Assembly: GCF_026236535.1 (NCBI RefSeq)
Contig: NZ_JAHTMW010000002.1
Span: 496,001 to 560,000 of the forward strand
DNA from: Streptomyces sp. SKN60
GTDB lineage: Bacteria > Actinomycetota > Actinomycetes > Streptomycetales > Streptomycetaceae
Length of the DNA stretch: 64,000 nt
Direction: 5' to 3'
In this document: positions 62,775 through 64,000 of the stretch, in pieces
Layout: each line of letters starts with the position of its first letter
How positions within the stretch are numbered: the first letter of the stretch is position 1
Notes under the pieces: generated by a model
The model's database searches: none
What the model was told of the DNA's origin: nothing
Seen by the model: the letters and a program-made list of their open reading frames with translations, nothing else
Translations under genes and position numbers: made by a program

Positions 62775-63152
62775 GTGACGGAGTCCACGCGGAGTACCGC
62801 GTTTCTATGTGGCCGGCTGTGGGCGGCGATGCACGCGCTGCGCGTGATCAGCGGCCGGCCGGATCCGGGCCGGCTCGCCGGAGGGAGCGGTCTGTACGAC
62901 GCCCAGCGCTTCCCCGAACGGGAGCTGAACGAGCAGCTGGCCAGGGTCGGCAAGCGCCTGCGGGCGGCGCACACGCGCGGGGTGGAGCACGCCGCGGCGG
63001 CAGCCGAGGTCTTCCGGTCCATTCCCGACCACGTTCCGGCCGGCGGCCGGCTGCCGACCGGGCTGACCAAGGAGGCCCAGGAGGAGTTCCTGCTGGGCTT
63101 CCGAACCGGACTCGATCAGTACGAGACGGAGCACGGGGCCGTCATGAAGTGA
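62775..63152 (+). CDS. Small protein resembling the C-terminus of Cas8c/Csd1, no CRISPR nearby
   Basis: This 125-residue protein begins at GTG (VTESTRSTAFLCGRLWAAMHALR), continues QRFPERELNEQLARVGKRLRAAHTRGVEHAAAAAEVFRSIP, and ends RLPTGLTKEAQEEFLLGFRTGLDQYETEHG. Csd1 proteins end with a similar plan, recalled as YxxGRLxAxLE ... FPRLLRLAQxHLxKLR ... FPxxLTLEEQGLFALGYYHQRxxF. The matched elements are aFLCGRL, the amphipathic middle helix and LTxExQxxFxLGF. Full Csd1 is about 600 residues, so this is at most one domain. No Cas gene or array is in the window. It could be a domesticated module or a coincidental helical match. Confidence 0.5.
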   Translation: MTESTRSTAFLCGRLWAAMHALRVISGRPDPGRLAGGSGLYDAQRFPERELNEQLARVGKRLRAAHTRGVEHAAAAAEVFRSIPDHVPAGGRLPTGLTKEAQEEFLLGFRTGLDQYETEHGAVMK

Positions 63153-63161
63153 CCGTCCCGG

Positions 63162-64000
63162 TCACAGGTGCGTCGGCTCGAACATCTTCAGCAGGGCCGG
63201 GAGGACCACCACCGACGGGCCCGGGGTCTTCAGGGCCGCGGCGAGGTCCGACGCCAGGGTGTCCGGGGTGGTGAGGGTGGCCGGGACGGCGAAGGACTCG
63301 GCGAGGGCGACGAAGTCGGGGCGGGTGAGTTCGGTGGCGGTGGCCGCGCCGAAGGCGTCCGTCATGTACTCGCGCAGGATGCCGTAACCGCCGTCGTCGA
63401 CGATCAGCCAGGTGACGTCGAGCTCGTACTGCTTCGCCGTCGCCAGCTCCGCGATCGAGTACATCGCGCCGCCGTCGCCGGAGACCGCGAGCACCGGGCG
63501 GGTCGGGTCGGCCACGGCGGCGCCCAGCGCGGCGGGGAAGGCGTAGCCGAGGCCGCCGGCGCCCTGGGCCGAGTGCATGGTGTTCGGGTGGCGCGCGTCG
63601 AAGGCGGACCAGGCCCAGTAGGCCAGGATCGTCATGTCCCAGAAGCTCGGGGCCCGGGACGGGAGCGCCTCGCGGACCGCCGCCACGACCCGCTGCTCCA
63701 GGTCGAGCTCCTGGGCGGCGAGCCGGCCCCGCACCTTCGCGAGCAGGGCGGCGACCCGCTCCGGGGCGGCCGGGTCCTCCCGTACCGCCACCGTCTCCAG
63801 GAGCGCCTGGAGCGCGAGGCGGGCGTCCGCGTGGATGCCGAGCGCCGGGTGGTTTGACTCCAGCTTGCCCGCGTCGGCCTCGATCTGGATCACCCGGCCG
63901 CGCGGGGCGAAGGTGTGGTAGTTCGAGGACAGCTCGCCGAGGCCGGAGCCGACCACCAGGAGCACGTCCGCGTCCTCCAGGAAGTCCGTGGTGTGCCGGT
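63162..64000 (-). CDS. ThDP-dependent enzyme, acetolactate-synthase-like (5' end outside the window)
   Basis: The last 279 residues or so are present; the start lies beyond 64000. The middle domain reads LLVVGSGLGELSSNYHTF ... RGRVIQIEADAGKLESNHPALGI. The C-terminal ThDP domain has MHSAQGAGGLGYAFPAALGAAVADPTRPVLAVSGDGGAMYSIAELATAKQYELDVTWLIVDDGGYGILREYM, with the GDG-N25 motif (GDGGAM ... DDGGYG). The family includes acetolactate synthase and benzoylformate decarboxylase types. DDGGYG replaces the usual NNxxYG, so it is unlikely to be the housekeeping IlvB. It is convergent with the Csd1-like gene. Confidence 0.85.
   Translation of the reverse strand, partial: RHTTDFLEDADVLLVVGSGLGELSSNYHTFAPRGRVIQIEADAGKLESNHPALGIHADARLALQALLETVAVREDPAAPERVAALLAKVRGRLAAQELDLEQRVVAAVREALPSRAPSFWDMTILAYWAWSAFDARHPNTMHSAQGAGGLGYAFPAALGAAVADPTRPVLAVSGDGGAMYSIAELATAKQYELDVTWLIVDDGGYGILREYMTDAFGAATATELTRPDFVALAESFAVPATLTTPDTLASDLAAALKTPGPSVVVLPALLKMFEPTHL

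Overview
The window is a very GC-rich actinobacterial chromosome segment, almost certainly from Streptomyces or a close relative. The evidence is strong GC bias at third codon positions, GTG starts, ATGA/GTGA stop-start overlaps, a gamma-butyrolactone-receptor/SARP pair, iol, kdp and cop loci of streptomycete type, a secreted S37 peptidase close to the S. mobaraensis enzyme, and near-absence of TTA codons (I found one). No rRNA, tRNA, CRISPR array or intact insertion sequence was seen. Genes at both edges are cut.

Layout. 1-5.8 kb: an efflux gene with an ArsR regulator, a serine hydrolase, a YrdC-like protein, and a TetR module controlling an FMN reductase and a drug exporter. 5.8-12.6 kb: potassium uptake (kdpC, kdpB, kdpA, kdpF, a 27-residue membrane peptide, and a KimA-type permease). 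12.6-13.8 kb: fluoride export (fluC-DUF190-fluC). 14.2-22.8 kb: a regulatory block with a degenerate IS701-like transposase, a GAF/PucR regulator, a SARP activator, a gamma-butyrolactone receptor, a vWA lipoprotein and a LuxR-type HTH protein. 22.8-28.7 kb: an ABC permease next to a hydrolase-ABC ATPase fusion, an acetyltransferase, a DUF4291 protein and a secreted RTX-repeat protein. 28.9-35.3 kb: myo-inositol catabolism (iolC-iolB-iolD-mmsA and a divergent IolE-like isomerase). 35.5-43.1 kb: a small HTH protein, an MMPL exporter with TetR, a cation/proton antiporter, and copper export (copZ, copA). 43.1-47.2 kb: a putative small RNA, citrate synthase and a RecD2 helicase. 47.2-51.6 kb: an uncharacterised three-gene sugar-type operon with a divergent LacI regulator. 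51.6-64 kb: a P-loop kinase, an EamA transporter with LysR, a GH3 enzyme, an S37 peptidase, two small secreted or membrane proteins, a fused heterodimer-type ABC exporter, a Cas8c/Csd1-C-terminus-like small protein, and the end of a ThDP enzyme.

How the parts work together. Many loci are self-contained regulator-plus-target modules whose operators can be read directly. These include a 24-bp palindrome upstream of the ArsR-linked exporter, paired 15-bp arms in the TetR/FMN reductase gap, a nested dyad in the MMPL/TetR gap, a 16-bp palindrome at the LacI operon, a CsoR-type box before copZ, and a dyad between the EamA and LysR genes. Four sites of one geometry (ACC-N4-GGTA) lie upstream of the SARP gene and upstream of the receptor gene. 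The receptor holds the only in-frame TTA codon found, so this looks like a bldA-dependent signalling switch. The potassium genes share tandem TGACG-type repeats, although kdpDE is not in the window.

A recurring oddity is short intergenic tandem repeats with a different unit at each site (23/24, 20, 9, 14, 13 and 6 bp), mostly beside regulators. All functional calls come from reading the sequence and recalling families; no database search was run.
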